Positions 6,477 through 14,235 of a stretch of 53,087 nt of DNA are shown in pieces. The position numbers and the translations under genes are program-made. Position 1 is the stretch's first letter, and each line of letters starts with the position of its first letter. The notes below the pieces were generated by a model. That model had not been told where the DNA came from. It did no database searches and was given only the letters and a program-made list of their open reading frames with translations. Origin of the DNA: Ruminococcaceae bacterium UBA6434 (GTDB lineage: Bacteria > Bacillota > Clostridia > Oscillospirales > Acutalibacteraceae); the NCBI GenBank assembly GCA_002437245.1, contig DJOQ01000025.1, forward strand, positions 1 to 53,087, written 5' to 3'.

Positions 6477-8219
6477 TTAATTATACTTTTTGCGCGCAAC
6501 ATAAGTCGTGTGCAAAACTTCGTGCGCTTTGCTGCCGCCCGGCTCGCCGAGGAATTCATCATACAACTCTTTGACAGCCGAATTTTCGTGCGAACGCCTC
6601 TTTTGATTTCTTTCGTCGGACTCATAGAGCGCTCTTGCGCGGCGCTCTTTCAAATCGACAAAATTACGCACAACCGCGTGCTGTATAGGCTGTCCTCCGC
6701 CGTTTATACAGCCGCCGGGGCAGCCCATTATTTCTATAAACGTATAATCCGCCGAGCCGTCCTTTATCTTATCCATAAGATAGCCTGCGTTTTTCGTTCC
6801 GCTTGCAACCGCGACCTTTACGTTAAGACCGCCGACATCATACTGCGCCTCTTTAATATTTTTCATTCCGCGAACTTCGGTAAAATCGGGAGACGGAGCC
6901 TCTTCACCGGTTATAAGCTTGACTGCGGTGCGAAGAGCCGCCTCCATAACTCCGCCCGTAGCGCCGAAAATGGTTGCCGCTCCGGTACTCTCGCCGAACG
7001 GATTGTCAAACTCCTCATCGGGTAAATGCTTGAAATATATTCCCGCGCTCTCTATCATACGTGCGAGCTCTCTTGTGGTTATGGCAATGTCAACATCCGG
7101 ATAACCGCTTGCCGCTTCGCCGTCGCGCTTCGTCTCAAACTTCTTTGCGGTGCACGGCATAACTCCCACAACAACCATCTTAGAAGGGTCTATATTGAGC
7201 TTTTTCGCATACCAAGTTTTCATAGTTGCACCGAACATCTGTTGCGGTGATTTGCACGTGGAAAGGTGCGGTATAAGCTCGGGGTAGTAGTGCTCGCAAT
7301 ACTTTATCCAGCCGGGCGAGCACGAGGTTATCATCGGCAGCACTCCGCCGTTTTTAACGCGCTCAACAAGCTCGTTTGCCTCTTCTATAATAGTGAGGTC
7401 GGCGGCAAAATCCGTATCAAATACCTTATCGAAGCCGAGTCTGCGAAGCGCCGCAACCATTTTGCCCTCGACGTTTGTGCCGATTTTCATACCAAAAGCC
7501 TCGCCGAGAGTTGCTCTGATTGACGGCGCGGTATTTACTATTACAAACTTATCGGGGTCGTTTACGGCGTCAAGGACTTTTGCCGTGTCGTCCTTTTCGA
7601 CTATTGCGCCCGTGGGGCAGTTTACTATGCACTGGCCGCAGGAAATGCACGAGACGTCCGCAAGCTTTTTATCAAATGCGGAACCTATGTGGGTGTCAAA
7701 TCCTCTCGCATTGGTGCCTATTACGCCTATGCCCTGCGCGTCGCAGGCGGCAACGCATCTGCGGCAGAGTATGCACTTATTGTTATCCCTTATCATATGG
7801 GCGGCAGACACGTCTTTTTCATAATGTACCGTTTCGCCCTTATATTCGTCCGCGTTATCAACGCCGTAATCCTTACATAGCTTTTGCAGTTCACACGTTC
7901 CGCTGCGCACGCAGGTAAGACAGCTTTTTTCGTGAACGGAAAGTATCAGTTCAAGAGTAGTCCTCCTTGAGCGGCGAACCTTATCGGTATTTGTGAATAT
8001 CTCCATGCCCTCGGCTACGGGGAAAACACAGGCGGACACGAGATTTCGCGCACCCTTTACCTCGACCATACATATGCGGCAGGCGCCTATCTCGTTTATA
8101 TCCTTTAAGTAGCAAAGCGTGGGGATTTCTATGCCGGCATATCTTGCCGCCTCAAGTATTGAAATTCCTTTCGGCACACTCAGGGGCATGCCGTTTATTT
8201 TAATATTTACGTTTTCCAT
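6477..8219 (-). CDS. hndD: [FeFe]-hydrogenase catalytic subunit (HndD/HydA type)
   Basis: About 580 residues. Reversible H2 production/oxidation subunit of a multimeric NADH/ferredoxin-linked hydrogenase. N-terminal plant-type [2Fe-2S] domain (CYLKDINEIGACRICMVEV...C), His-ligated [4Fe-4S] (HEKSCLTCVRSGTC), two [4Fe-4S] motifs (CILCRRCVAACD, CISCGQCIVNCP), then the H-cluster domain: L1 TSCSPGW, L2 MPCTAKKFE, L3 EIMGCPGGCINGGGQP. L1 differs from the classical TSCCPGW (see findings). A small-subunit tail (HAVVRNFVDLKERRARALYES) is fused at the C-terminus. The ATG at 8219 has GGAG 8 nt upstream and is preferred to the GTG at 8228. Last gene of the operon, 12 bp after the NuoF-like gene. Confidence 0.93.
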   Translation of the reverse strand: MENVNIKINGMPLSVPKGISILEAARYAGIEIPTLCYLKDINEIGACRICMVEVKGARNLVSACVFPVAEGMEIFTNTDKVRRSRRTTLELILSVHEKSCLTCVRSGTCELQKLCKDYGVDNADEYKGETVHYEKDVSAAHMIRDNNKCILCRRCVAACDAQGIGVIGTNARGFDTHIGSAFDKKLADVSCISCGQCIVNCPTGAIVEKDDTAKVLDAVNDPDKFVIVNTAPSIRATLGEAFGMKIGTNVEGKMVAALRRLGFDKVFDTDFAADLTIIEEANELVERVKNGGVLPMITSCSPGWIKYCEHYYPELIPHLSTCKSPQQMFGATMKTWYAKKLNIDPSKMVVVGVMPCTAKKFETKRDGEAASGYPDVDIAITTRELARMIESAGIYFKHLPDEEFDNPFGESTGAATIFGATGGVMEAALRTAVKLITGEEAPSPDFTEVRGMKNIKEAQYDVGGLNVKVAVASGTKNAGYLMDKIKDGSADYTFIEIMGCPGGCINGGGQPIQHAVVRNFVDLKERRARALYESDERNQKRRSHENSAVKELYDEFLGEPGGSKAHEVLHTTYVARKKYN

Positions 8220-8231
8220 ATGGCACACTCC

Positions 8232-10016
8232 TTATCTTTTAACTATCGCGCCGAATTTACAGGTCTGCATACAGACGCCGCATTTGACGCAAAGCGATTT
8301 GTTGATTGTATGGGCTTCTTTGACGTTGCCGCTTATAGCGCCCACGGGGCATTTTCTCGCGCAGGCGGTACAGCCGCGGCATCTGTCCTCAAGTATTTCG
8401 TAAGACAACAGCGCCTTACAAGCGCCCGCCGGACATTTTTTGTCAACCACGTGTGCCTCATACTCGTCACGGAAAAATTTGAGTGTGGCAAGCACCGGAT
8501 TCGGTGCCGTCTGACCGAGACCGCAAAGTGAATTTGCCTTGATGTAATGGCACAGATCCTCGAGCCTGTCGAGATCCCCGAGCGTTGCGTTGCCCGACGT
8601 TATCTTTTCGAGCATTTCGAGCAGACGCTTTGTGCCCACGCGGCACGGCGTGCATTTGCCGCAGGATTCGTCTACGGTAAAGTTGAGGAAGAATTTTGCG
8701 ATATCTACCATACAGTCGTCCTCATCCATTACTATGAGTCCGCCCGAGCCCATCATACAACCTATCGCCGTCAGATTGTCGTAGTCAATGGGGGTATCCA
8801 TAAGCGAAGCCGGTATACAGCCGCCCGAGGGGCCGCCCGTCTGAGCTGCCTTGAACTTTTTGCCGCCGGGTATGCCGCCGCCTATCTCCTCTACAATTTC
8901 GCGGAGGGTTGTGCCCATGGGTATTTCGACAAGTCCCGTATTTTTGATTTTGCCGCCGAGCGCAAACACCTTTGTTCCCTTTGAGCGCTCGGTTCCCATT
9001 GAGGCGAACCAATCCGCTCCGTTAAGTATTATCTGAGCGACATTCGCAAAGGTTTCAACGTTATTTTCCGTAGTCGGCTTTCCGAAAAGCCCCTTGACCG
9101 CAGGGTACGGTGGTCTCGGTCTCGGCTCGCCGCGGTTACCCTCTATGGACGTCATAAGTGCCGTCTCCTCGCCGCAGACAAATGCGCCCGCTCCGAGGCG
9201 TATATGAAGGTCAAAATCAAATCCGCTGTCGAATATATTTTTGCCGAGCAAGCCGTATTCCCTCGCCTGCCCTATCGCTATTTCAAGGCGCTTTACGGCA
9301 ATCGGATATTCGGCTCTTACATATATGTAGCCCTCGCTCGCGCCCGTGGCATAACCGCATATCGCCATAGCTTCTATTATGCAGTGCGGGTCGCCCTCAA
9401 GCACAGAACGGTCCATAAACGCGCCGGGGTCGCCCTCGTCGGCATTGCAGACAACATATTTTTGCTCGGATTTCTGCGCCGCGGTAAAGCTCCACTTTTT
9501 GCCCGTGGGGAATCCGCCGCCGCCTCTGCCCCTGAGCCCGGACTCCGAAATAATGTCTATGACCTGCTCCGGAGTATATTCGGAAAGGCACTTTGCGAGA
9601 GCCGCGTAGCCGTCGTACGCTATATATTCGTCTATGTTTTCCGGGTCGATAACGCCGCAGTTGCGAAGCGCGACGCGGTGCTGTTTTTTGTAGAAATCCG
9701 TCTCCTTGAGCGACTTTATGTCGTCCATGGTGAACTCCTCAAACAGCAGTCTTTTAACTATTCTGCCCTTTAAGAGGTGTTCCTCCACAATTTCGGGAAC
9801 GTCCTCGGGCTTTACAAGCGAATAGTAGCTGCCCTCGGGGTAAACCACCATTATCGGGCCGCGCGCACAAAGCCCGAAACAGCCCGTTCTGACGACCTTT
9901 ACCTCATTTTCGAGGCCGTGTTTTTTGATTTCGGTTTCAAGCGCTTCAATTATAGCGGCGCTGTTTGAAGAGGTACAGCCGGTACCGCCGCAAACGAGCA
10001 CATGTGAACGATACAT
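8232..10016 (-). CDS. hndC: NuoF-like NADH/flavin subunit of the hydrogenase (HndC/HydB type)
   Basis: 594 residues. Diaphorase subunit that takes electrons from NAD(P)H onto FMN and passes them to iron-sulfur clusters. N-terminal thioredoxin-like [2Fe-2S] region (CGGTGCTSSN ... RTGCFGLCARGP, about 1-60), then the NuoF core with the FMN/NADH loop GRGGGGFPTGKKW and the NADEGDPGAFMDR segment, a SLBB-type region, the CGKCTPCRVG...C cluster motif, and an added C-terminal two-[4Fe-4S] ferredoxin domain (CRGCTACARKCP, CVKCGVCMQTCKFG). That layout is typical of bifurcating hydrogenases rather than complex I. Start ATG after GGAGGTAAAACG. Confidence 0.94.
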   Translation of the reverse strand: MYRSHVLVCGGTGCTSSNSAAIIEALETEIKKHGLENEVKVVRTGCFGLCARGPIMVVYPEGSYYSLVKPEDVPEIVEEHLLKGRIVKRLLFEEFTMDDIKSLKETDFYKKQHRVALRNCGVIDPENIDEYIAYDGYAALAKCLSEYTPEQVIDIISESGLRGRGGGGFPTGKKWSFTAAQKSEQKYVVCNADEGDPGAFMDRSVLEGDPHCIIEAMAICGYATGASEGYIYVRAEYPIAVKRLEIAIGQAREYGLLGKNIFDSGFDFDLHIRLGAGAFVCGEETALMTSIEGNRGEPRPRPPYPAVKGLFGKPTTENNVETFANVAQIILNGADWFASMGTERSKGTKVFALGGKIKNTGLVEIPMGTTLREIVEEIGGGIPGGKKFKAAQTGGPSGGCIPASLMDTPIDYDNLTAIGCMMGSGGLIVMDEDDCMVDIAKFFLNFTVDESCGKCTPCRVGTKRLLEMLEKITSGNATLGDLDRLEDLCHYIKANSLCGLGQTAPNPVLATLKFFRDEYEAHVVDKKCPAGACKALLSYEILEDRCRGCTACARKCPVGAISGNVKEAHTINKSLCVKCGVCMQTCKFGAIVKR

Positions 10017-10028
10017 CGTTTTACCTCC

Positions 10029-10403
10029 TTAATCTTCAACTGCTCCGACCGTAAATTCCGCAACGGGGTTCCCGTTTACGATATGGTCGTTTACAACTCT
10101 TACTGCTTTTTCGGGCGTCATTTTGACATATGTAACCTTTTCTTTTCCCGGCTCAATTACCTCAACTATCGGCTCGTACCTGCACATTCCTATGCAGCCG
10201 GTTTGCAGTACGGACACGCCCTTTACGTCTCTTTTTGCTATTTCGTCAACAAAGGCGTTCATTACGGGTCTTGCCCCGGCGGCTATACCGCAGGTTGCCA
10301 TACCCACGACTACTCTTATTTTTGAGTCGCCGGTATCCTCACGTACCGTCATATTTTTTCGCGTTTTGTCCCTTATTGCCATCAATTCTTCTATACTTTT
10401 CAT
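10029..10403 (-). CDS. hndB: Thioredoxin-like [2Fe-2S] ferredoxin subunit (HndB type)
   Basis: 124 residues, small electron-transfer subunit. A short helical N-terminus is followed by a thioredoxin-like ferredoxin fold with cysteines in GMATCGIAAGA and in LQTGCIGMCRYEP, the C...C.......C...C arrangement of this family. Its ATG overlaps the stop of the HATPase gene by 4 bp (ATGA), so translation is coupled, and it is 12 bp before the NuoF-like gene. Homologous to the N-terminal domain of NuoF-like subunits, so an extra cluster carrier in the same complex is likely. Confidence 0.88.
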   Translation of the reverse strand: MKSIEELMAIRDKTRKNMTVREDTGDSKIRVVVGMATCGIAAGARPVMNAFVDEIAKRDVKGVSVLQTGCIGMCRYEPIVEVIEPGKEKVTYVKMTPEKAVRVVNDHIVNGNPVAEFTVGAVED

Positions 10404-10957
10404 TTATTGTTTCCTCCGCTGAATTTTTCCGTATTTTCGGTCAGATATCCGCGTATCCATTCTCTGATTTCGGGCGACTCCATAGGCACATCGCCCAGGA
10501 TTTCCCGAATTTTGCGCGACTCAAAGGTAAAAGAGTCGTCGTCGCCGTGTTCCTTAAAAACTATGTTCACTTTCGGATTTGACACGCATAAAAGCTCTAC
10601 CGTGGACGCTATATCGCCGAGCGGCACAAAGTCCACGCTGTCGGTTTTAAACACGGCGGTTAAGGTTGTTCCCTCTCCGCAAACGGACGAAATTTCAAAT
10701 GAGCCTCCGCTCATCTCCGCCGCCATTTTAAAAAGCGGAACTCCGAGCCCGACCTTGCGCGTGGTACGCGTCGTATAAAACGGGTCGGTGACGTTTTTAA
10801 CCTGCTCCTTTGTCATGCCGCAGCCGTTGTCGGAAACTGTAACGGTAAGCGTATTTTCCCGTTCCGAAAAGGCGACGTCGATTTCAACCGTGTCGGCGCC
10901 TGCCTTTAATGAATTTTCGGCGACGTCGAGAATATTTAACGAAATCTCTCTCATCAC
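10400..10957 (-). CDS. HATPase-only (GHKL) ATP-binding protein in the hydrogenase operon
   Basis: 185 residues. The first 110 or so form a histidine-kinase-type ATPase domain: N-box ILDVAENSLKAGAD, G1 box VSDNGCGM, then FYTTRTTRKVGLGVPLFK as F/G2 box. There is no HisKA, sensor, receiver or membrane segment. The remaining 75 residues have no recognised domain (VDFVPLGDIASTVELL, then a RKIREILGD segment). Overlaps the neighbouring genes by 4 bp on both sides, so it is made with the hydrogenase. Similar ATPases are known in clostridial hydrogenase loci, but their role (anti-sigma-like regulator or maturation factor) is unsettled. Confidence 0.85.
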   Translation of the reverse strand: MMREISLNILDVAENSLKAGADTVEIDVAFSERENTLTVTVSDNGCGMTKEQVKNVTDPFYTTRTTRKVGLGVPLFKMAAEMSGGSFEISSVCGEGTTLTAVFKTDSVDFVPLGDIASTVELLCVSNPKVNIVFKEHGDDDSFTFESRKIREILGDVPMESPEIREWIRGYLTENTEKFSGGNNK

Positions 10958-11451
10958 GCACCGTATTTTGCGAGTATTCCGGGAACGTCCTCGGGGACGA
11001 GCTTACCGAACACCTCGTCGTTTACCGTCATAACCGGCGCCAAGCCGCACGCACCTATGCAGCGGCACGCCTCAAGCGAAAATCTGCCGTCGGGGGTACA
11101 TTCGCCCGGACCTATACCGAGTATTTCGGTTATTTTATCAAGAATTTTTTGCGAGCCCTTTACATAGCACGCGGTTCCGAGGCAAACCGAAATATTGACT
11201 TCGCCCTTCGGCGACAGCGAAAACTGCGCGTAAAAGGTTGATACTCCGTAGACCTTTTCAAGCGGAACATCCATGCCCTCGGCTATCATAACCTGCACTT
11301 CATACGGGAGATAACCGTATATCTCCTGCGCCTGCTGCATAACGTACATCAAAAGGCTTTTGTCGTGCTTGTTTTCCTCAATTACCTTTTTGAGCTTTTC
11401 CTCCTGCTCCTTTGTACCCTTAAACGGTATGTTGCTTACTTTTTTAAGCAT
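10954..11451 (-). CDS. hndA: NuoE-like [2Fe-2S] subunit of the hydrogenase (HndA/HydC type)
   Basis: 165 residues from the ATG at 11451, chosen because GGAGGA lies 9 nt upstream; the frame extends 7 codons further without a better site. Thioredoxin-like 24-kDa complex I-type subunit: helical N-terminal part (SLLMYVMQQAQEIYGYLP, a NuoE hallmark), YGVSTFYAQFSLSPKG, then cysteines in SVCLGTACYVKG and EACRCIGACGLAPVM that bind one [2Fe-2S] cluster. First gene of the five-gene operon and directly downstream of the Rex-like site. Confidence 0.94.
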   Translation of the reverse strand: MLKKVSNIPFKGTKEQEEKLKKVIEENKHDKSLLMYVMQQAQEIYGYLPYEVQVMIAEGMDVPLEKVYGVSTFYAQFSLSPKGEVNISVCLGTACYVKGSQKILDKITEILGIGPGECTPDGRFSLEACRCIGACGLAPVMTVNDEVFGKLVPEDVPGILAKYGA

Positions 11452-11514
11452 TCGGGTTTTTCCTCCTTGCATCCGTAAAGCGAAAAGCGCAACTTTTCAC
11501 TTATAAAATAGACA

Positions 11515-11532
11515 TTGATAACATTATAACAG
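11515..11532 (-). promoter_or_regulatory. Rex-like operator overlapping the hydrogenase -10 box
   Basis: TTGATAACATTATAACAG (plus strand) resembles the clostridial Rex site TTGTTAAnnnnTTAACAA, with one mismatch in the left arm and two in the right. On the minus strand a TATAAT -10 (complement of 11523-11528) lies inside it. Rex senses NADH/NAD+ and commonly controls such hydrogenases, so the position makes sense. The -35 box is weak. Confidence 0.4.
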
Positions 11533-11719
11533 ACCCGTTTCCAAAAATCTATCATTTTTTACAAAAATATATCAGTATTTGAATACTGATTGCGCAAATT
11601 ATACAACTTGTTATGCTGCCCTGACTTTTTTCGAAGCTCCGATACCATCAAAAATCCCACCCGACAAGAGGTGTTTTCGGCACGTGAACGGTATAATTAT
11701 TCATTTTTATGTTATTTAC

Positions 11720-11751
11720 GCACCGTTTTTTCACATTTTGCACCGTTTTTT
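11720..11751 (+). repeat. Two 12-bp direct repeats upstream of the TetR gene
   Basis: GCACCGTTTTTT occurs at 11720-11731 and 11740-11751, exactly 20 bp apart (two helical turns). They lie about 45 bp upstream of the tetR-type promoter. Could be an activator or operator site; nothing else is recognised in 11533-11790, which is AT-rich. Confidence 0.4.
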
Positions 11752-11794
11752 GAATTTATCTGGTGAATTTCTTTTCACTTTTTTCAAAAAAGCC

Positions 11795-11824
11795 TTGTAA
11801 ACATACATAATACTGTGATAAAAT
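11795..11824 (+). promoter_or_regulatory. Promoter of the TetR-FGGY operon
   Basis: TTGTAA (11795-11800), an 18-bp spacer and TAAAAT (11819-11824), about 50 bp before the start codon. Confidence 0.5.
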
Positions 11825-11875
11825 AAATTTTACATATTACAATACATTTAAATTTTGATAAAACAGGTGAAAAAA

Positions 11876-12535
11876 ATGGATCTTCGCGCGCATCACAAGC
11901 CGACCTTTGACAACATCTCGGCTGAAAAGAGGAACAGAATCCTCGACGCCGCGACAAAAGAATTCGCCGTAAACGGCTTTGAAAACGGCAATATAGGCAC
12001 CATTGCGAAAAAAGCGGGAGTCAGCGTCGGCTCGCTGTACAAGTACTTTGAAAACAAGCAGGACCTTTTTTTGACGGTCGTTCAGCACAGCATTTCGCAG
12101 ATGGAAGAGCTTTTAAACGTGCTCGCGGTAAGCGACGAGGATGTACTCGTAAAGGTAGAAAAAATTATACGCACAATACAGTCGTCTTCGCGTGAAAGCT
12201 CGGTGCTTTTAAAGCTTTACAACGCAATGACCGCGGAAAACAATCCGCGTTTTGCCTCTCAATTCGCGTATGAGATGGAATCCATGACGGCGCGCATTTA
12301 CCGCACCGCCATAGAAGAGGGCAAAAAGAACGGCGATGTGCGGAACGACATCGACTCCGCCTTTGCCGCGTTTATGCTTGATAACCTTTTTATGTCGCTT
12401 CAATTTTCATATTCGTGCGACTACTACAAGGAGAGGTTTAAAATATACGTCGGGAACGATATTGAGTCTCGCGATGAATTTGTCGTTGAGCAGAGCTTGA
12501 AATTTATAAAGTCTGCGTTTAAAAATAAATCATAA
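11876..12535 (+). CDS. TetR/AcrR-family transcriptional regulator
   Basis: 219 residues from the ATG at 11876, preceded by AGGTGA; an in-frame ATG at 11855 lacks such a site. N-terminal HTH (about 15-60): NRILDAATKEFAVNGFENGNIGTIAKKAGVSVGSLYKYFENKQDLF, the classic TetR recognition pattern. The C-terminal helical ligand domain is not assignable to a ligand. It is followed after 21 bp by an FGGY kinase on the same strand, so regulation of that kinase or its substrate pathway is a reasonable inference. The hydrogenase operon is divergent and could also be a target. Confidence 0.9.
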   Translation: MDLRAHHKPTFDNISAEKRNRILDAATKEFAVNGFENGNIGTIAKKAGVSVGSLYKYFENKQDLFLTVVQHSISQMEELLNVLAVSDEDVLVKVEKIIRTIQSSSRESSVLLKLYNAMTAENNPRFASQFAYEMESMTARIYRTAIEEGKKNGDVRNDIDSAFAAFMLDNLFMSLQFSYSCDYYKERFKIYVGNDIESRDEFVVEQSLKFIKSAFKNKS

Positions 12536-12556
12536 CCATTTGGGAGGTTTTTGTTT

Positions 12557-14170
12557 ATGGGAAATCCGGTATATGTAATTGCCTATGACGTGGGAACTAC
12601 GGGCGTTAAAACCTGTCTGTTCTCCATCACGGACAAAATCAACCTGCTTGAGGCCGCAAGCGAGGGGTACAACCTCTATGTTTATCCCGACGGCGGAGCC
12701 GAGCAGGATCCCGACGAGTGGTGGGAGGCAATGCGTACCAGCACCCACACAGTAATGAAAAAAGCCAAAATCAAAAAGAGCGATATATCGGGTATCTCGT
12801 TCTGCTCGCAGATGCAGGCTCTTGTTCTTGTTGACAAAGATGGCAACGCCGTAAGACGCGCCATGAGCTATATGGATCAGCGTGCGAGAGAAGAGCTTAA
12901 AAAAGGCATTGCTTACGGTCCGCAGATAGCCGGCGCAAACATACCGAAGCTTTTAAAGGCTCTTAAAATCACGGGCGCCGTTGCGGCGTCGGTAAAAGAC
13001 CCGGTATGGAAATACAAATGGGTTGAGGCTCACGAGCCCGACGTATTCAACAGGGCTTACAAATGGCTCGACGTTAAAGAATATCTCATAGGCCGTATGA
13101 CCGGCGAATTTGTTATGACTCAGGACTCTGCCTTCGCCTCGATGCTCTATGATATACATAAAAAGTGCTGGAGCGAGAAAATGTGCAAAATCTACGGCAT
13201 AAACCCGAAGCACCTCGCAAAGATAGTAAAATGTACCGACAAGGTCGGCGAGCTCTCAAAGAAAGCTGCCGACGAGCTTGAACTCGAGCCCGGCACCGCG
13301 GTATTCGGCGGCGGCGGCGACGCATCGCTTATAGGCGTTGGCGCAGGCTCGGTTGACCTCGGCGACACGCACGTTTATTCCGGCACATCGGGCTGGGTAT
13401 CAACCGTCGTTGACAAGAGCGTTGTAGACACCTCCGCCATGATAGCCGCAATAGTCGGCGCACGCGACGGCTACTACAATTATTTTGCAGAGCTTGAGAC
13501 TGCCGCAAAATGCGTTGAGTGGGTTAAAGACCATCTGGCTCTCGACGAAATCGACATATACCTTGACAAGAGCAAAAACTTAAAGCACGGCAAGGCAGAT
13601 CAGGAAGTTATTTACACCAACCTTTATGACTATATGATGGCAGTTGTAAACACGGTACCCGCAGGCTCAAACGGCGTTGTATTTACTCCGTGGCTTCACG
13701 GCAACCGTTGCCCCTTTGAGGACCCGAATTCACGCGGTATGTTCTTTAACATCAGCCTTGAAACCGGCAAATCCGAAATGATAAGAGCCGTTGTAGAGGG
13801 CGTTTGCTTCCATATGCGTTGGCTTCTTGAGACAGAGGCAAAGAAAGTAAGCACCTCAAACACAATTCGTTTTGTAGGCGGCGGCGCTCTCAACGACGTC
13901 ACCTGCCAGATACTCGCAGACTGCACGGGCAGAACCGTTGAGACCGTTGACAGCCCGCAGAACATCGGCGCTGTCGGCGCGGCGGTCACAATAGCCGTCG
14001 GCACCGGTCTTATTAAAAATATCGGCGAAGCGAAAAAGCTTATCCCCGCAGCTAAGGTATTTAAGCCGAATCCGGCACTCAAGCCCGTTTATGACAGAAA
14101 CTACAAAGTTTACACAAACCTCTACAAAGCGAACAAAGAAAACTTCGCTATCCTCAACGGAGACGAGTAA
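12557..14170 (+). CDS. FGGY-family carbohydrate kinase
   Basis: 537 residues from the ATG at 12557 (GGGAGG 9 nt upstream). Phosphorylates a sugar or polyol with ATP. Two actin-like domains: YDVGTTGVKTCLFS at the N-terminus (phosphate-binding loop), the YMDQRA segment with the probable catalytic Asp, AFGGGGDASLIGVGAGSV, SGTSGWVS, and the C-terminal signature RFVGGGALNDVTCQILADCTGR. It most resembles xylulokinase-like members, but FGGY substrates cannot be read from sequence alone. No isomerase or transporter sits nearby to fix the pathway. Co-directional with the TetR gene and closed by a terminator. Confidence 0.88.
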   Translation: MGNPVYVIAYDVGTTGVKTCLFSITDKINLLEAASEGYNLYVYPDGGAEQDPDEWWEAMRTSTHTVMKKAKIKKSDISGISFCSQMQALVLVDKDGNAVRRAMSYMDQRAREELKKGIAYGPQIAGANIPKLLKALKITGAVAASVKDPVWKYKWVEAHEPDVFNRAYKWLDVKEYLIGRMTGEFVMTQDSAFASMLYDIHKKCWSEKMCKIYGINPKHLAKIVKCTDKVGELSKKAADELELEPGTAVFGGGGDASLIGVGAGSVDLGDTHVYSGTSGWVSTVVDKSVVDTSAMIAAIVGARDGYYNYFAELETAAKCVEWVKDHLALDEIDIYLDKSKNLKHGKADQEVIYTNLYDYMMAVVNTVPAGSNGVVFTPWLHGNRCPFEDPNSRGMFFNISLETGKSEMIRAVVEGVCFHMRWLLETEAKKVSTSNTIRFVGGGALNDVTCQILADCTGRTVETVDSPQNIGAVGAAVTIAVGTGLIKNIGEAKKLIPAAKVFKPNPALKPVYDRNYKVYTNLYKANKENFAILNGDE

Positions 14171-14184
14171 TAAACCGCATAGAG

Positions 14185-14215
14185 AAAGGGCACTCTTTCG
14201 AGTGCCCTTTTTGTT
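14185..14215 (+). terminator. Terminator of the TetR-FGGY operon
   Basis: AAAGGGCACTC / GAGTGCCCTTT stem with a 4-nt loop, then TTTTTG. It lies 14 bp after the stop codon and just before the convergent gene end at 14236. Confidence 0.9.
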
Positions 14216-14235
14216 TGATTAAATTTAAGCTGCGA

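Noticed and set aside
6414..7025. 203-codon plus-strand ORF
   Set aside because: Antisense to the hydrogenase catalytic subunit and starting inside a terminator; composition matches an opposite-strand shadow.
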